Source: JBMORO01 sp049322295
GTDB lineage: Bacteria; Patescibacteriota; Minisyncoccia; RBG-13-40-8-A
Length of the DNA stretch: 14,001 nt
Reading direction: 5' to 3'
Assembly: GCA_049322295.1 (NCBI GenBank)
Contig: JBMORO010000028.1
Location: 1 to 14,001, forward strand
Position 1 is the stretch's first letter. Every line of letters starts with the position of its first letter. Below the pieces are notes generated by a model. That model did not search any database. It was not told the DNA's origin and saw nothing but the letters and a program-made list of their open reading frames with translations. The translations under genes and the position numbers were made by a program. Below, in pieces: positions 12,178-14,001 of this stretch.

Positions 12178-12304
12178 GAAAACTCCGCAGACTGAGTTCT
12201 TTTTGGCTGAGGGATGATGATAGACAATTTCTCTAAAGTAGAGATTGAGACGAGGTTGTTCCATGGGTTTTATTGTAGCTAAAATTAACGCTCTTTACAA
12301 GAGA
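12178..12304. repeat. Right copy of the 127-bp contig overlap
   Basis: It starts at the first base after the N-run and is identical to 11951-12077. It holds a second ATG and first codons of the minus-strand gene (start at 12264 on the minus strand), which should not be counted as another gene. Confidence 0.95.
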
Positions 12305-12322
12305 AAGAAGAGGGAGTATTAT
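12272..12322. promoter_or_regulatory. Back-to-back divergent promoters with overlapping -35 elements
   Basis: Plus strand: TTTACA (12294-12299), 17 bases, TATTAT (12317-12322), then six bases to the ATG at 12329. Minus strand: TTGTAA (12300-12295), 17 bases, TACAAT (12277-12272), then seven bases to the ATG at 12264. Both -35 boxes share five base pairs, so the two promoters should compete for RNA polymerase. Both mRNAs should be leaderless or nearly so. Confidence 0.75.
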
Positions 12323-12328
12323 AGGATT

Positions 12329-13231
12329 ATGGCTAAAAAGACAAAGAAAAAGGTCAAGAAAACGATTAAAAAGCCAAAGAAAAAGGCGAGGGTTTTAAAA
12401 TCTAAGAAACCCAAACCGAAGAAGATTGCTAGGAAAAAAATGAAAAGAAAGATAATTAGGAAGAAACCAAGAAAGATTATTAGAAAGAGGCGAATTAGAA
12501 AGGTAAAAAAAGCTAAACCCAGAAAGAAGATAGTTAAAAAAGTAAAGAAAAGGATAAAAAAAATAAGGGCAAAAAAACCCAGAAAAAAGAAACCAGCTAA
12601 ACCTCGAGTTTATATTGGCAAAGGAGCATTAGAGCAACTATTTGAATCTCAACCAAAAGTAAAGCTTTTGAAGTTTTTCTTTAGAAATTCTAAAGATATT
12701 TTTCAACTCAAAGATATTTTTAAACGGCTAAGAAGCAATGTGACTATACTTCGCCGAGAATTGAGTAAACTAGAAGACATTGGTTTAATTAAACAAAAAA
12801 GAGCCTGGCTAACATTTCCTAAAAAGCGAGGCGGATTAAGAAAAGAGAAAAAGACAGTTTATTATTTAAACCTGGCCTTCGATTTCATAAATGAATTGCG
12901 GAATTTGATTCTGAAGTCAACCGTTGCTTCAAAAGATGATTTAGCAAATAGTGTTAGAAAATTGGGTAATATAAAACTTTTTCTTTTAGCCGGTGTTTTT
13001 ACTGGAGACGAGTCCTCAAGAGCTGATTTATTGATTGTTGGTGATAAAATTAATCACCGAAGATTAAATAATTTTTTAAAAGATTTAGAAGCTGAAGTAG
13101 GCAAGGAGTTAAATTGTGCGGTAATGACCACTAAAGAGTTTAATTATCGTTATGACATGTATGATAGATTTGTCCGTGATTTATTAACCGGCAAGAGTGA
13201 AATTTTAATAAACAAAGTTGTTCTTTGGTAA
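12329..13231 (+). CDS. Lys/Arg-rich tail + winged helix + degenerate nucleotidyltransferase protein
   Basis: The start is set at 12329 (MAKKTKKKVKK), directly behind the -10 TATTAT. An in-frame ATG at 12245 lies in the promoter and overlaps the divergent gene. The protein is 300 aa. Residues 1-93 are almost only Lys, Arg, Ile, Val, Ala and Pro, like a histone-H1 or AlgP-type tail that binds nucleic acid. Residues ~99-185 form a winged helix (VKLLKFFFRNS, LRRELSKLEDIGLIKQKR, VYYLNLAF). Residues ~206-300 match the minimal nucleotidyltransferase fold (FLLAGVFTGDESSRADLLIVGD), but the usual DxD reads RAD, so catalysis is unlikely. It is probably a DNA-binding regulator or nucleoid protein. It ends three bases before uppS. 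Confidence 0.85.
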   Translation: MAKKTKKKVKKTIKKPKKKARVLKSKKPKPKKIARKKMKRKIIRKKPRKIIRKRRIRKVKKAKPRKKIVKKVKKRIKKIRAKKPRKKKPAKPRVYIGKGALEQLFESQPKVKLLKFFFRNSKDIFQLKDIFKRLRSNVTILRRELSKLEDIGLIKQKRAWLTFPKKRGGLRKEKKTVYYLNLAFDFINELRNLILKSTVASKDDLANSVRKLGNIKLFLLAGVFTGDESSRADLLIVGDKINHRRLNNFLKDLEAEVGKELNCAVMTTKEFNYRYDMYDRFVRDLLTGKSEILINKVVLW

Positions 13232-13234
13232 AAT

Positions 13235-13945
13235 ATGAAGAATTCTCTTCCTCGGCACATAGCCATAATTCCTGATGGTAATAGGAGATGGGCAAAGCAA
13301 AGAGGTCTTAGACCATGGGCTGGTCATCGAGAGGGAATAAAAAGAGCCAAAGAAATAATAGAGGAAGCTGGTAAATTAGAAATATCTTGTCTCTCTTTTT
13401 GGGTACTTTCGATTGATAATATTAAAAAGCGATCTAAAAAGGAGATTGATTTTTTGTTAGCTCTTTTAAATAAATACTTAAACGATTTGTTGAAACAAAA
13501 AGAGGTTCAGGAAAAGCAAGTAAGAGTTAATATTTTAGGATTTTGGAAAAAATTTTTTCCAAAGGAAATTTGTTCTACAATAGAAAAGGTTATTGAAGCG
13601 ACAAAAAATTATAATAAATATTTTCTTAATTTATTTGTGGCTTATAATGGAATTGATGAGATAATAGAAGCATTTAAGAAAGTTAAAGAGCAAGCTATTA
13701 AAAATCCTAAGTTAAAGATTACTCCTGAATTAATTAAAAAAAGTCTCTTGACTAAAGATTTACCGCCAGTTGATTTTTTAATCAGGACTGGCGGTGAGCC
13801 GCATTTAAGTGCTGGTTTTATGATGTGGGATATTGCCAATGCTCAGTGCTATTTTACTAAGACATATTTTCCTGATTTTGGTAAAAAAGAATTTCAAAAA
13901 GCAATTCAAGAATATCAAAAAAGAGAAAGGCGATTAGGCGGCTAA
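13235..13945 (+). CDS. uppS: Divergent cis-prenyltransferase (undecaprenyl diphosphate synthase family)
   Basis: The 236 residues cover the UppS fold. HIAIIPDGNRRWAK (8-21) holds the catalytic Asp14, WAGHREG (28-34) follows, then LSIDN (a variant of the SxEN motif) and FLIRTGGEPHLSAGFMMW (181-198). The enzyme adds isoprene units to farnesyl diphosphate to make the C55 carrier of peptidoglycan precursors. Two conserved active-site residues differ: the IPP-binding Arg (E. coli Arg200) reads His190, and the Mg2+-linked Glu213 reads Gln204. A one-residue insertion (SAGF) lies between them. It starts three bases after the preceding gene and is probably cotranscribed from 12294. A tRNA follows five bases later. 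Confidence 0.9.
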   Translation: MKNSLPRHIAIIPDGNRRWAKQRGLRPWAGHREGIKRAKEIIEEAGKLEISCLSFWVLSIDNIKKRSKKEIDFLLALLNKYLNDLLKQKEVQEKQVRVNILGFWKKFFPKEICSTIEKVIEATKNYNKYFLNLFVAYNGIDEIIEAFKKVKEQAIKNPKLKITPELIKKSLLTKDLPPVDFLIRTGGEPHLSAGFMMWDIANAQCYFTKTYFPDFGKKEFQKAIQEYQKRERRLGG

Positions 13946-13949
13946 TTTT

Positions 13950-14001
13950 GGGCGTGTAGTTCAGCGGTTAGAACGTTGCATTCACATTGCAAAGATCTGT
14001 G
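13950..14001 (+). tRNA. tRNA-Val(CAC), 3' part outside the window
   Basis: The visible parts are the acceptor 5' strand GGGCGTG (13950-13956), the D arm GTTC/GAAC, and the anticodon stem TTGCA/TGCAA with loop TTCACAT (anticodon CAC, valine). The T arm and 3' acceptor strand are cut off. It lies four bases after uppS with no promoter or terminator between, so it may be processed from the uppS transcript. Confidence 0.9.

Noticed and set aside
12006..12264. Short frames running through the second N-run on both strands
   Set aside because: They exist only because Ns are read as open codons and because the contig overlap duplicates the gene start.
12245..12328. Longer start for the Lys/Arg-rich protein
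   Set aside because: The extension covers the divergent gene's first codons and both promoters. The -10 TATTAT six bases before 12329 supports the shorter start.

Overview
The window is AT-rich bacterial DNA from an assembled scaffold. It contains two runs of exactly 100 Ns (6753-6852 and 12078-12177). The gene style points to a Candidate Phyla Radiation (Patescibacteria) genome, possibly Parcubacteria: compact genes, many with no Shine-Dalgarno (SD) site, a membrane-anchored PP2C-like/propeller protein, a winged-helix/nucleotidyltransferase protein with a Lys/Arg-rich tail, and rplJ-rplL standing apart from rplK-rplA and rpoBC. TGA acts as a normal stop, with terminators directly after TGA codons at 4519-4521 and 5649-5651, so the recoded SR1/Gracilibacteria code is unlikely. 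The lineage is an inference from style; there is no rRNA in the window.

Layout. 1-1895: a FabG-like reductase (5' end cut off) and a FabF-like ketosynthase whose nucleophilic Cys is replaced by Ser. 1998-2098: tRNA-Thr(GGT) enclosed by a perfect 13-bp inverted repeat. 2130-3934: a membrane-anchored unknown protein, ribosomal protein bL33, a MazG-like pyrophosphohydrolase, tRNA-Trp(CCA), and a stand-alone GTP cyclohydrolase II homologue with Met at the position of the key Tyr. 4078-6196: a run of small, self-contained transcription units with near-consensus -35/-10 promoters, strong SD sites and strong hairpin terminators. They hold a zinc-ribbon protein, a probable ~75-nt RNA with UUCG-capped hairpins, a 52-aa membrane peptide coupled to a Mu Gam-like DNA-end-binding protein, and an 84-aa orphan. 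Nested palindromes sit directly upstream of two of the promoters. 6211-8658: L-isoaspartyl methyltransferase and MltG, both broken by the first gap, then a SAM methyltransferase and a small protein with a duplicated Cys-x4-Cys-Pro motif. 8701-9995: the rplJ-rplL operon with a recognisable L10 leader and attenuator, a long hairpin between the genes and a bidirectional terminator. 10037-13945: the minus-strand PP2C-like/propeller gene, divergent from the Lys/Arg-rich winged-helix gene and a divergent uppS, then the start of tRNA-Val(CAC).

How the parts relate. The best-supported regulation is L10-L12 autogenous attenuation and a compact divergent promoter at 12272-12322 whose two -35 elements overlap and whose transcripts would both be leaderless. 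MltG and UppS both belong to the peptidoglycan pathway. Palindromes starting with CCCCG and ending with GGGG recur at four places (around the tRNA, before two promoters, and in frame inside the pcm gene) and may be one dispersed repeat family. The second N-gap is an assembly artefact: the 127 bases on either side are identical, so the two contigs overlap and the divergent locus is really contiguous.
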